DNA of 64,000 nt from Brevundimonas vitisensis (GTDB lineage Bacteria; Pseudomonadota; Alphaproteobacteria; Caulobacterales; Caulobacteraceae), in assembly GCF_016656965.1 (NCBI RefSeq), contig NZ_CP067977.1:1240001-1304000 (forward strand), read 5' to 3'. Positions 15,874-23,561 of the stretch are shown one piece after another. The position numbers were made by a program, and so were the translations under genes. The notes below the pieces were generated by a model. That model did no database searches. It was not told where the DNA came from and saw only the letters and a program-made list of their open reading frames with translations. The first letter of the stretch is position 1; each line of letters opens with the position of its first letter.

Positions 15874-16565
15874 GCGGCGTCAGACTCCAGATCGCGGGTG
15901 CCATAGGGGCGGGCCACCCGGCCGAGGGTCCGCACGACCTTGGGCGTCGGCTTCAGGCCGGCGGCCTTGCAGTGATCCGCGCAATAGCCTCGGCCGGTGA
16001 CGACCGGCTCGCCGCAGTTGCGATAACCCGCCTCGCCCGGCGTCCCGATCGGCCAAACGCAGGGGGCGACCTGGGCGGGGGCCTGGGCGGCGATCTGGCC
16101 GGCGGAGGGGGACGGCGCTCCGGACGCATGCCGACGCCTCAGCGCCTCGCGGATGGCATCGGAATGATCGATCTTGCGGTCAGTGACCGGCGGCACATCG
16201 GGCGTCAGCGCCTTCAGCGCCGCCGCATAAGCGCGGAAATAGTCCGACCCCGCTCCCCGCATGGCTGCCCTATAGGTGGATGTCATGATGCCGATCGTCG
16301 CCAACACCCGCTCTGATGGCGCTCCCGTGGCGAAGATCAGCGCCTGGACGGCTGGGGCCAGGCCGCGACGTGGCTTGCCTGACTTCGCCAGAAGAGCCTT
16401 GATCGGGTGGTCGCCATAGGTCGCGGTCGAGGCCACGATCGCGGCGGCAATGGTGTCGGCGGTCAGCATCGTCTTCATCCGGCTGTCCTTTCGCGGGTGA
16501 TCGGGGACGGGCTGGGCGAACCCAGCCTGTGCCGGAGCATCCGCAAGGGCCTTGGGGGCGACCAT
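15870..16565 (-). CDS. Phage protein with GcrA-type sigma-interaction motif
   Basis: A 231-residue protein. Residues ~169-204 carry CVWPIGTPGEAGYRNCGEP then GRGYCADHC, which is the pattern of the C-terminal domain of GcrA, the Caulobacter cell-cycle regulator that binds sigma-70. The N-terminal ~130 residues do not look like the GcrA HTH; they are helical (DYFRAYAAALKALTP) and may bind DNA or another partner. Two starts are possible: ATG at 16565, overlapping the upstream stop and preceded by GAGGGG, or ATG at 16478, preceded by AAAGGA. The second gives a 202-residue form. Confidence 0.75.
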   Translation of the reverse strand: MVAPKALADAPAQAGFAQPVPDHPRKDSRMKTMLTADTIAAAIVASTATYGDHPIKALLAKSGKPRRGLAPAVQALIFATGAPSERVLATIGIMTSTYRAAMRGAGSDYFRAYAAALKALTPDVPPVTDRKIDHSDAIREALRRRHASGAPSPSAGQIAAQAPAQVAPCVWPIGTPGEAGYRNCGEPVVTGRGYCADHCKAAGLKPTPKVVRTLGRVARPYGTRDLESDAA

Positions 16566-16801
16566 CAGGCCGCCCCTCGCAGGTCCGGGGTTTCGGTCCT
16601 GGCGGCGGTCATCGCGGCCACCGCCTCCTGGATCACGCGCCATTCGTTATCGGTCAGGGTCATCCGCTCGGGCGACACGCGGAATCGGGCGACGACCTCG
16701 CCTGCCAGCTCGGCCTCAAAGGGGGCCAGGACATGCGCCCAGCCCCCCAGGAGGGTCGCGGTACGGATGATCGCCAGTGACTGTTCGTAGGTCAGCGCCA
16801 T
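16565..16801 (-). CDS. Small hypothetical phage protein (78 aa)
   Basis: A 78-residue helical protein (MALTYEQSLAIIRTATLLGG, then RMTLTDNEWRVIQEAVAAM). The start at 16799-16801 is set by its overlap with the upstream membrane gene. No family recognised. Confidence 0.6.
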   Translation of the reverse strand: MALTYEQSLAIIRTATLLGGWAHVLAPFEAELAGEVVARFRVSPERMTLTDNEWRVIQEAVAAMTAARTETPDLRGAA

Positions 16802-16983
16802 CACCAGGCCCCGTCCAGCCAGGCTTGATATTCTTCGTCCGCATCCATCGGGTGGGCCTTGCGGTCCTTGCGCCGGTTGAGCAACCGGGCGACCCCGACG
16901 ACTAAAGCCACCACCAAGACCAGCGACAACCACCAGCCGAGGCCGGACAGGAAGCCCTGCAGGATCAGGTCCAGCCACATCAT
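16801..16983 (-). CDS. Small single-pass membrane protein (60 aa)
   Basis: A 60-residue protein with one strong membrane helix (GWWLSLVLVVALVVGVARLL) followed by RRKDRK and an acidic tail, suggesting the C-terminus is cytoplasmic. The ATG at 16981-16983 overlaps the DUF3164 stop. Function unknown. Confidence 0.6.
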   Translation of the reverse strand: MMWLDLILQGFLSGLGWWLSLVLVVALVVGVARLLNRRKDRKAHPMDADEEYQAWLDGAW

Positions 16984-17651
16984 CAGGCGTCCGCCACGTC
17001 GATCGTGACGGCCTCCCAGCGGGCGCGGGCATCGGCGCGGCGATAGAAGCGGACATGCTCCTTGGTGCCGTCGACGCGGATCGAGTCCTTGATCGCCCTC
17101 ATGGCCGACTGCCACCGCTCGTCCGGGATCTCGTAGCGCAGCAGGCGGAACAGCTCGGCCCGGTTGACCAGGCCAGACTGGTCGGTGCGGAAGGCATGGT
17201 GGACGATGCCGCGCAGCTCGGGGCCGCTGTCCTCGGTCAGTTCGGTCAGATACTCGTCGACCAGGGCCTTTGCCGCCTGCAGCTCGGGGCCGAAGGTCAG
17301 CCGCTCCTGGACCTGGACCTTAACCTGCAGGGTGCCGTCAAACGAGGTCAGGGTCACATTGCCCTTCTCGCCGCCGATCTTGGTCGAATACTCCTGGGCC
17401 AGCACCGCCATCAGGTCGGCGACGTCATTCAGGGTGTGCTGTTTGAACCGGGCGACCTGGGCGTTCAGCGGCACCGCGAAGCCCATGATCTTGCGGACCT
17501 GTTCGTCGACCAGTTGATCGGTCGGCTTGACGATCTCGGCGGGGATCAGGGCCCCTTTGGCATCGGTCCAGTAGATCTGGCCGTTCAGTTCGACACGGCC
17601 GCCCGGGACGGGAGCCGCCTCGATCGGCGTGGTAGTGGTCTGTTCGATCAT
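16983..17651 (-). CDS. DUF3164 family phage protein
   Basis: A 222-residue protein of the DUF3164 family common in the early region of Mu-like phages. Recognisable parts are YWTDAKGALIPAEIVKPTDQLVDE, a central FDGTLQVKVQVQERLTFGPELQAAK, and a C-terminal IRVDGTKEHVRFYRR. Role not established; its position suggests early replication or regulation. Confidence 0.88.
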   Translation of the reverse strand: MIEQTTTTPIEAAPVPGGRVELNGQIYWTDAKGALIPAEIVKPTDQLVDEQVRKIMGFAVPLNAQVARFKQHTLNDVADLMAVLAQEYSTKIGGEKGNVTLTSFDGTLQVKVQVQERLTFGPELQAAKALVDEYLTELTEDSGPELRGIVHHAFRTDQSGLVNRAELFRLLRYEIPDERWQSAMRAIKDSIRVDGTKEHVRFYRRADARARWEAVTIDVADA

Positions 17652-17655
17652 GGTT

Positions 17656-17820
17656 TCAGTCCTTCGTTTGAGATTGGATTCGGGGATGGGTGCGGCGGCT
17701 GCGGACCTCCGGTGCCCCCGGGCCCCAGAGCAGGGCCAGGAAGCGAAGCCACCGGGCGAGCGGGCCCGGCCGACGTCGGGTCGAGGAGGCTAAGCCTCCT
17801 GAGCGGCGGCCCAGCGTCAT
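17656..17820 (-). CDS. Possible 54-residue basic ORF with internal hairpin
   Basis: A 54-residue arginine-rich frame whose ATG (17818-17820) overlaps the upstream stop and whose stop falls just before the DUF3164 start. The DNA contains a perfect AGGAGGC-TAA-GCCTCCT hairpin (17784-17800), which would hide or expose a strong ribosome-binding sequence. It could be a short leader ORF or simply an untranslated regulatory spacer. Confidence 0.3.
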   Translation of the reverse strand: MTLGRRSGGLASSTRRRPGPLARWLRFLALLWGPGAPEVRSRRTHPRIQSQTKD

Positions 17821-18230
17821 GACCGCCCCCCGTCGATGACCACCAGGGCCCCGCAGACACGGGCCCGGGTGACGCCCTGGGGCAGCCGGGCCAGATCCGC
17901 GCCGGTCATCAGCCCGTCGATGCGCGAGGCCAGGGCCTTGATCGAGGCGCGTCGCTGATCGGCGCTGTCGCTCAGCGCCTGACCCAGGGTGGTCAGGCCC
18001 AGACCCGTCAGCTCGAAACCGCCGCCAGCCTCGATGTCGGTCTCGCGATCGGCCCGCAGACTGGCGCGAAGGGCGATCAGGTTGCGCCGGGCCCGGCTCG
18101 CAAAGCCACGGAAGTCCTCCTCGGACAGGGTCTCGGCACCGGCTCGCCGGACGATGGTCCCAAGGTCGGCCAGGACCGCCTCGATGCGATCCAGATCGTC
18201 AGTGTGTTCGGCCATCGGATCGCTCCTCAT
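17817..18230 (-). CDS. Hypothetical phage protein (137 aa)
   Basis: A 137-residue mostly helical protein (DDLDRIEAVLADLGTIVRRAG, RGFASRARRNLIALRASLRADRE). The ATG at 18230 overlaps the transposition gene B stop; a second ATG five codons later is also possible. Lies directly after A-B in the early operon. No family recognised. Confidence 0.65.
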   Translation of the reverse strand: MRSDPMAEHTDDLDRIEAVLADLGTIVRRAGAETLSEEDFRGFASRARRNLIALRASLRADRETDIEAGGGFELTGLGLTTLGQALSDSADQRRASIKALASRIDGLMTGADLARLPQGVTRARVCGALVVIDGGRS

Positions 18231-19201
18231 GTTGCCGCCAGCAGCGGGGCGACCCGCTGTTCGTAGGTTTCGCGAAGGTGACCGAGGACGCGCGGCTCTT
18301 CGGTCGCGGTGGCCCCCAGCGTGGCCATCTCCAGGGTCATGGTGATCGAGCGCAGACCGCCCGGCAGCGCGCCGATCTCGCGCAGGAAGGCGATCTCGTC
18401 CGCGCGGGTGACGCCCCAGGCGCGCAGGATGATGTCGATGTCCGTCTGGGTCGGGCGCTTGTAGTGCTGAGGCCAGCTGACCCGGCTGTGCAGCTGGGCG
18501 AAGGCGGGCGTGCGGGCACCGCGACTGACCCGGCGCATGATCTCGGTATTGCCGGCCAGAACCAGGCCGCATTTCAGCGCGTCGTGGATGGCGCGCGCCA
18601 TCTCGACCGCGTCATCCTCAAGATGCTGGGCCTCATCGATGATGATCAGCGGGTTCAGGCCCTGCAGGCGCTCCAGAAGCAGCGTCTTCAAGGTGTAGGC
18701 GCGACCGCCGAGCCGCGAGACATTGCCCGCCGCGTTCAGCATCGCCAGCAGCAGGGATGTCACGCCGGTCGTCGACTTGTCGGCCGTGACCATAAATGCG
18801 TTCGGCGTGTCCTGCAGGTACTGCTCGAAGGTGGCGGTCTTGCCGACGCCGGGGTCGCCGGTGATGACCGAGATCTTGCCCCGGTGCGCCCACTGCAGCT
18901 GGCGGGTCATCGCCTTGGCGGTGGGTGTCCAGGTGAAGTCCGGAACCAGCGGCGCCTGCAGCGCCATTTGGGCGGCGGCATCCTCGGCCAGGAAGAACCG
19001 GTTGACCTTGAAGGCCAGGTCCCGGTTGTCCGCACCGTATTTGTTGCTGGCGAACAGCTGGATGGTGACGCGATTGACCCCGACCTTGTCGCCGACCTGT
19101 GGCCAGGTCAGGCCTTTCTCGGCCTTGTAGGCGGACAGGCGGTCGCGCAGCTCCTGCATCTCCTCCTCTGTGAAGGTCTCTTTGCCGCGTGTGACGTTCA
19201 T
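18227..19201 (-). CDS. Mu B-like transposition ATPase
   Basis: A 324-residue protein: N-terminal HTH (RDRLSAYKAEKGLTWPQVGDKVGVNRVTI) and an AAA+ ATPase with Walker A GDPGVGKT and Walker B LIIIDEAQH. Mu B binds target DNA as a filament, delivers it to the A transpososome and gives target immunity. The ATG at 19199-19201 is chosen; an extension to 19246 has no homology. It follows transposase A after a 78-base gap. Confidence 0.93.
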   Translation of the reverse strand: MNVTRGKETFTEEEMQELRDRLSAYKAEKGLTWPQVGDKVGVNRVTIQLFASNKYGADNRDLAFKVNRFFLAEDAAAQMALQAPLVPDFTWTPTAKAMTRQLQWAHRGKISVITGDPGVGKTATFEQYLQDTPNAFMVTADKSTTGVTSLLLAMLNAAGNVSRLGGRAYTLKTLLLERLQGLNPLIIIDEAQHLEDDAVEMARAIHDALKCGLVLAGNTEIMRRVSRGARTPAFAQLHSRVSWPQHYKRPTQTDIDIILRAWGVTRADEIAFLREIGALPGGLRSITMTLEMATLGATATEEPRVLGHLRETYEQRVAPLLAAT

Positions 19202-19279
19202 GCTAGGCGTTCCTTGCTGACTACAGGGCCTTGCAGGCCCAACCACGGGCGCGAGGGGTTCCAGCCCTCGCGCCCGAAC

Positions 19280-21349
19280 TCATTCGTCGACCAGTCGAAG
19301 GGCCGGCGGACGCGGCGCGACCGGGTTCAACCGGTCCATCGCGGCGGCCCACCGTTCCGGGGCGGTCAGGGTTTCGGGGGATGCCACCGCATCGGGCGTG
19401 AACGCCTCCTGGGTGACGGGTTTGAGGGCGGCGGCCATCTGTCCGCGTGCTCTGACGGGACGAACCACCTTGGGGCTGACCGGCATGGGCCCCTTCGGGT
19501 CGCTGGCCAGCAGGGCCGCCAGCTTCTCGCCCTGCATCAGTCCCAGCAGCTCGGTCTGGCGCTTGGTGTTGCGGCGCAGCTCGCCTTCCTGGCGGGCGCG
19601 GCGGCCGGCGGCGGCGACATCCAGGAAACCGGTCCGTTCCTGCAGCGGCGCGGAGGCCAGATAGGCGTTGTTCAGGCTGTAGACATGGACTTCGGAATGC
19701 AGGTCGTCGGGGTCGAACCGGACGATCACCCGCTGGCCGGCCAGGGCGCTCATGGCGGGCGACCAGTAGATGTTCTGATAGGCCTTGATGGAGCCGTCCT
19801 TGCGGTCGCACCGCACGACATCGGAAGCCAGCAGGGCCATCCGCAGATGCTCCGGCTTGGCCTTGCCGACGGAGGCGGTGGCATAGGAGGCTTCGAACAC
19901 CTGGTCGAAGCTGTGCTGGCCCCGGCCCATCTCGGTGTTGCGGCCCAGCTGCGCGTTGTGGGCTTCGATACCCAGGGCGACGACCCGCTTGAACTCCTCC
20001 AGGTCCACGGCCTTCTGGCCATAGTTCTCCGGCTTGTTCAGCACCGTGTTGCCGGTATAGGCCCCGGCGAATTCTGGCCGGTTGGCGACGCTGTTGCACA
20101 GGTCCCGCCAGGCGCGCTCAATGGGCTTTGAGGAGCCCCTGAACGGCAGCGCCCAGTGGATGGCGATGCCCAGCGAGGTCAGCAGCCCGGTCGGCTCCTC
20201 GGGCTTGATCTTGAACCGGAAGCGGCTCTTTGCCCCGCCGGTGATCATCTTCGACGCAAAGGCCCGGCCGTTGTCCATCAGGCAGGCCTTGGGGATGCCG
20301 AAGTCGCGGAACAGGTCAGCGAAGGCCAACCGGGTCAGCACGGCCGACTCGGTCTCGCCGATGCGCCACGCCAGGATCTTGCGGCTGTAGACGTCCTGGA
20401 TGCCGACCATCATGGGGCGACCGATCGAGCCGTCGGGCCAGCGCACGAAGACGTCCCACTTGTGGCCGTCGATGTTTACCAGCTCCATGGCCGAGAGATC
20501 GGCAACGGTCCGTTGCTGGGCGGGGATGACGGCGCGCAGGGCGTCGGCCCCATAGCGCGACGAGATGATCACCGGGTGCGGCACTTCCCGCTCCAGCTTG
20601 CGCTTCAGGGTCTTCATGTGGGGCAGGACGATCCCGCGCGGCGCGCAGTATTCGCTCTGGACCCGCCGGTAGACCGACGACAGGGTCGGGGGGCCTTCCT
20701 TGCGCAGATAGTCCGACAGGAAGACCGCCCATGCCCCGGCATCGACCTCGGCGGTCTCCCCTCCGCCTTTGCGTTGGGGGGCCAGGCGCGGCAGGCGATC
20801 GTGAGGTTCCGCCCCGGCGATAGCCGAAAAATAGGTCCAGATCGTCGACGCCCCGACCTTCGATCGGGCGGCGACGGTGGCGATCGCGGCCGACCGGTTC
20901 AGCCCGGCCGCTTCCAGGGCCTCGACCTGGTCGATGATCGCCAGCTTGGCCCGGGCATCGGCCTTCACGGCCTCGGTCTGCTGGTCGAACCAGGACCACA
21001 GCTGGCTGACCGGCGCGTCATTGGCGGCCTCGCCCTGGGCCGCCGACTGCGCCGCGTCGCCCACCAGGCCCTTGCGGACCAGGGCCGTCGAGGCTGCCGG
21101 CGGCAGGACGGCGATGTGATATTCGACCCCGCCGCCCCGACCGCGGTGCGGGCGGCACAGCGGCATCCCCGTGGCGTCGGTGCGCAGGGCCCAGCGTTCG
21201 GCCTGGGCCAGCTCATTGATCTTGCGCTTGGCCGACGAAAGGCCCGGCAGCTTCAGATCGGCCAGCTCGGCCGCCGTGAACCACTGCTTTCCTCCAGCAG
21301 GCAAGGCAGTGGTCGGAGAAATGATCGAAAGGGTATGAAGCACCGTCAT
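19280..21349 (-). CDS. Mu A-like DDE transposase
   Basis: A 689-residue transposase that performs replicative transposition. An N-terminal Mu-type HTH region (about 20-80, FTAAELADLKLPGLSS), a second DNA-binding part (about 150-175), then an RNase H-like core with catalytic Asp294 (NIDGHKWDVF), Asp359 (LMDNGRAF) and Glu411 (KPIERAWRDL). The C-terminal part should contact B. All three catalytic residues are present, so the element may be active. Confidence 0.95.
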   Translation of the reverse strand: MTVLHTLSIISPTTALPAGGKQWFTAAELADLKLPGLSSAKRKINELAQAERWALRTDATGMPLCRPHRGRGGGVEYHIAVLPPAASTALVRKGLVGDAAQSAAQGEAANDAPVSQLWSWFDQQTEAVKADARAKLAIIDQVEALEAAGLNRSAAIATVAARSKVGASTIWTYFSAIAGAEPHDRLPRLAPQRKGGGETAEVDAGAWAVFLSDYLRKEGPPTLSSVYRRVQSEYCAPRGIVLPHMKTLKRKLEREVPHPVIISSRYGADALRAVIPAQQRTVADLSAMELVNIDGHKWDVFVRWPDGSIGRPMMVGIQDVYSRKILAWRIGETESAVLTRLAFADLFRDFGIPKACLMDNGRAFASKMITGGAKSRFRFKIKPEEPTGLLTSLGIAIHWALPFRGSSKPIERAWRDLCNSVANRPEFAGAYTGNTVLNKPENYGQKAVDLEEFKRVVALGIEAHNAQLGRNTEMGRGQHSFDQVFEASYATASVGKAKPEHLRMALLASDVVRCDRKDGSIKAYQNIYWSPAMSALAGQRVIVRFDPDDLHSEVHVYSLNNAYLASAPLQERTGFLDVAAAGRRARQEGELRRNTKRQTELLGLMQGEKLAALLASDPKGPMPVSPKVVRPVRARGQMAAALKPVTQEAFTPDAVASPETLTAPERWAAAMDRLNPVAPRPPALRLVDE

Positions 21350-21813
21350 CCGGTCCGTCCCTTGCGCGTGATGGCGGGGGCGGCGCGCTTCAGGTGACGC
21401 TGGCGTTCCTGCAGGCGCTCGATCTGGGCCGCGACATGGCCCAGCTCGACGGTCAGGACCTCCTCGCCCACGACCAGGGCGCAGCCGATCTTGCGGACGA
21501 AGGCTTCCAGCACGTCGTAACGGCCCGTGGCCGCCACCATCACCAGGAACCGCCCGGCGCTGATGTTGTGGTCTTCGCTGGCCTCAGACGAATACTTGTC
21601 CAGCATGCCCTTGGTGATGTCGGTTCCGGCGATTCGGCTCATAGCGGCCGCCACATCGAACCGGTCGCGGTCGTCGTCCTTCAGGATCAGGGCGACCGCA
21701 CTGGTGATCTGGCGCTCGATCCCTTCCAGCATGCCGTCGGACGCCAGCGTCTTGGGCGGCTCGAAGCCAAAGGCCATCTGTGCCGGATCGAAGGCGGGCG
21801 TGCGCTTGGGCAT
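21346..21813 (-). CDS. Hypothetical early phage protein (155 aa)
   Basis: A 155-residue protein with FEPPKTLASDGMLEGIERQIT near the start and a central RDRFDVAAAMSRIAGTDITKGMLDKYSSE that reads like a helix-turn-helix. It ends in a basic coiled region. It overlaps the transposase start. Proteins of this kind precede transposase A in other alphaproteobacterial Mu-like phages (recollection, not verified). Function unknown. Confidence 0.65.
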   Translation of the reverse strand: MPKRTPAFDPAQMAFGFEPPKTLASDGMLEGIERQITSAVALILKDDDRDRFDVAAAMSRIAGTDITKGMLDKYSSEASEDHNISAGRFLVMVAATGRYDVLEAFVRKIGCALVVGEEVLTVELGHVAAQIERLQERQRHLKRAAPAITRKGRTG

Positions 21814-22016
21814 CAGTGCACCACCCCGGTTGGGGCCGAGGCCGTCGCCGCCCGGTGGCAGGCGTCGATCATCTGGTCCCGGACCTGTTCGGCCGCGCCC
21901 AGCGTCAGCCCGGCGATCGCGAACACATTCCCCGCTGCGTCGCGAAACTCGACATAGACCTCGGCATGGCGGGACACGACCAGACTGACGCCCTGGGCCA
22001 GGAGGGGGCGGCTCAT
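21813..22016 (-). CDS. Small hypothetical early phage protein (67 aa)
   Basis: A 67-residue protein (VSLVVSRHAEVYVEFRDAAGNVFAIAGL) with a beta-rich middle and a helical end. It shares one base with the stop/start of the downstream gene and four with the ParB-like gene. No family recognised. Confidence 0.6.
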   Translation of the reverse strand: MSRPLLAQGVSLVVSRHAEVYVEFRDAAGNVFAIAGLTLGAAEQVRDQMIDACHRAATASAPTGVVH

Positions 22017-22903
22017 GCCTCGCCCCCGATCGTCTCGCCGTCGATGACCAGGACCACCCCGCGCGGCATCGGCAGGTCGCGGATCAAGGCCTTCAGCTCC
22101 CGCTCGGACAGCCGCGCCCAGTTGCCCCGGATGGCCGACACGGCCTTCTGCTCGGGCGACTTCACGGGCCGCTGGCGCATCATGGCCACGGCCTCGGTGA
22201 CGCCCTTGGCCGTCCCGTCGACCACAAGGGCCGCGACCTCGCGCTGTTCACGCTCCGGCAGGCGGGCCAGAGCGCGCAGCTGGCTGGCATTGGAGGCAAC
22301 CGGCAGGGCCCGGATGGCCTCGACCACATCAGGCATCAGGCCCCGGTGCAGCTCCAGGTCGCGATAGATCGATGCGCGGGAAAGGCCGACCTTTTCAGCC
22401 GTGGCATCGGCAAAACCGAATGCGAGTCTCACGATGCGACTCGCATCGTCGGCCTCGTTTCCGATCCGATCAGCCCAGCGCGCCGTGGCGGCCACGGATT
22501 GGGCCGACACATCCTCCGACACCCCGGCCCGGGCCTTCTCGATCGACACCTGTTCGGCGACGAATGCCGCCCGGTCCAGTGGCGACAGGCCCAGCTTGTG
22601 CAGGTTCTCGCTGACCTCGGTCGCGCGCCGGTCAAGGGCATCCAGGTCCAGCACATCGGCATCGATGGTGGTCCAGCCCAGCAGCGCCGCCGCCGCACCG
22701 CGATGGCGACCGGCCATGGCCTTGAACCGGCCGTTCCGCGTCGGGTGCACCTCGATCGGGCGGCGCTGGCCGTCCCGCTTCATCATGGCCGCCAGGGCCT
22801 CGACCCAGACCGGGTCCAGCGGCCGCAGGCCACCGTCCCAGTCGATCAGGTCCAGCGGCAGGTGATAGATCGACCGCGCGATCGGATGGCTGACCTCAGT
22901 CAT
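22013..22903 (-). CDS. ParB/RepB-type nuclease-domain protein
   Basis: A 296-residue protein with an N-terminal ParB domain (about residues 12-100; DGQRRPIEVHPTRNGRFKAMAGRHRGAAAALLGW) and a following helix-turn-helix region (about 170-190, KVGLSRASIYRDLEL). ParB domains bind CTP and clamp DNA, or in other families act as nucleases or phosphotransferases. It is encoded early, before the transposase, so it could act in replication, target choice or regulation. A GANTC-centred palindrome lies inside the gene (22420-22449). Confidence 0.82.
   Translation of the reverse strand: MTEVSHPIARSIYHLPLDLIDWDGGLRPLDPVWVEALAAMMKRDGQRRPIEVHPTRNGRFKAMAGRHRGAAAALLGWTTIDADVLDLDALDRRATEVSENLHKLGLSPLDRAAFVAEQVSIEKARAGVSEDVSAQSVAATARWADRIGNEADDASRIVRLAFGFADATAEKVGLSRASIYRDLELHRGLMPDVVEAIRALPVASNASQLRALARLPEREQREVAALVVDGTAKGVTEAVAMMRQRPVKSPEQKAVSAIRGNWARLSERELKALIRDLPMPRGVVLVIDGETIGGEA
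22420..22449. repeat. Palindrome with two GANTC sites inside the ParB-like gene
   Basis: ACGATGCGACTCGCATCGT at 22431-22449 is a perfect 9-bp-arm palindrome centred on one C. Its centre is GACTC (22438-22442), and another GAGTC lies at 22424-22428 within a second ATGCGAGT arm (22420-22427). GANTC is the CcrM methylation target in Caulobacterales. Candidate regulatory or protein-loading site. Confidence 0.5.
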
Positions 22904-23207
22904 GGACAGCCTCCATCGAGGCGGGCTGTTCGATCAGCACCGCGCGATAGCCACCGGCCACCAGAGCGGTCGCCAGCTTGTCTCTCTGGGCCTGGGGCAG
23001 CATCGACAGGGCTTCGGCGCTATCGCGCACGGCCATCAGGGTGGCGGCGGCCTGGGCCAGGGCATCGCGGTGTGCCGTCGCCTTGGCGCGGTGGCTCCGG
23101 CTGATCGCCTTGGCCTCATGGGCGACGACGGCCGCGCTGCTGGCGGCACGGCGAACGGCGATCAGCTGGGCGGCAATCGGCACGGCGGGGATGACGCGGC
23201 GGGCCAT
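22896..23207 (-). CDS. Hypothetical early phage protein (103 aa)
   Basis: A 103-residue, alanine-rich, probably all-helical protein (SSAAVVAHEAKAISRSHRAK, LAQAAATLMAVRDSAEAL). It overlaps the ParB-like start and lies two bases from the Ner-like stop, so it belongs to the early operon. No family recognised. Confidence 0.6.
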   Translation of the reverse strand: MARRVIPAVPIAAQLIAVRRAASSAAVVAHEAKAISRSHRAKATAHRDALAQAAATLMAVRDSAEALSMLPQAQRDKLATALVAGGYRAVLIEQPASMEAVHD

Positions 23208-23209
23208 GT

Positions 23210-23500
23210 CTAAAAGCCCCGCGTCGTTAGACGGTGCGCGTCCCGCTTTTGAGGGGTATCATCCCGTTTTGTGGATTCGATACCGCGCGGATGATCGGCT
23301 TTTCTATGCGGGAACAGTTTGGATATCGGCCTGCCCAAGGCACCCGCGATGGCGGTCTCGACGCGAAGCGATTTGCGGCCACGCAGGACGTCGCGGGTCG
23401 AGTCGGCGGGCAAGCCTTGGCGCTCTTCAAATGCACGCAGCGTCCCGAATTTGATCCTCAGGTCCGCCTTTATCCGTTCTTTGTGCGCAGGCTTGGTCAA
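23210..23500 (-). CDS. Ner/Nlp-like early regulator
   Basis: A 96-residue DNA-binding protein. The first ~65 residues follow the Mu Ner pattern: ERIKADLRIKFGTLRAFEERQGLPADSTRDVLRG, then AIAGALGRPISKLFPHR in the place of the Ner ALG-P-IWPSRY. In Mu, Ner turns down both repressor and early promoters. Upstream in-frame is a stop, so the start is TTG at 23498-23500, with GGGGAG eight bases before it. Transcribed divergently from the repressor. Confidence 0.78.
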   Translation of the reverse strand: MTKPAHKERIKADLRIKFGTLRAFEERQGLPADSTRDVLRGRKSLRVETAIAGALGRPISKLFPHRKADHPRGIESTKRDDTPQKRDAHRLTTRGF

Positions 23501-23509
23501 ACGTCATTC

Positions 23510-23561
23510 TCCCCTGGGACGCGAATCCCATTTCCGGGACGCTAATAGCCAATTATGGGAC
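23510..23561. promoter_or_regulatory. Repressor/Ner operator region
   Basis: Three GGGAC boxes lie at 23516-23520, 23536-23540 and 23557-23561, spaced 20 and 21 bases (two helical turns). The first two continue as GGGACGC-AAT. An ATCCC at 23525 makes a partial dyad with the first. The last box overlaps the repressor ATG, and no ribosome site precedes it, so a leaderless repressor mRNA is possible. A GAATC (GANTC) methylation site lies at 23523-23527. Confidence 0.55.
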
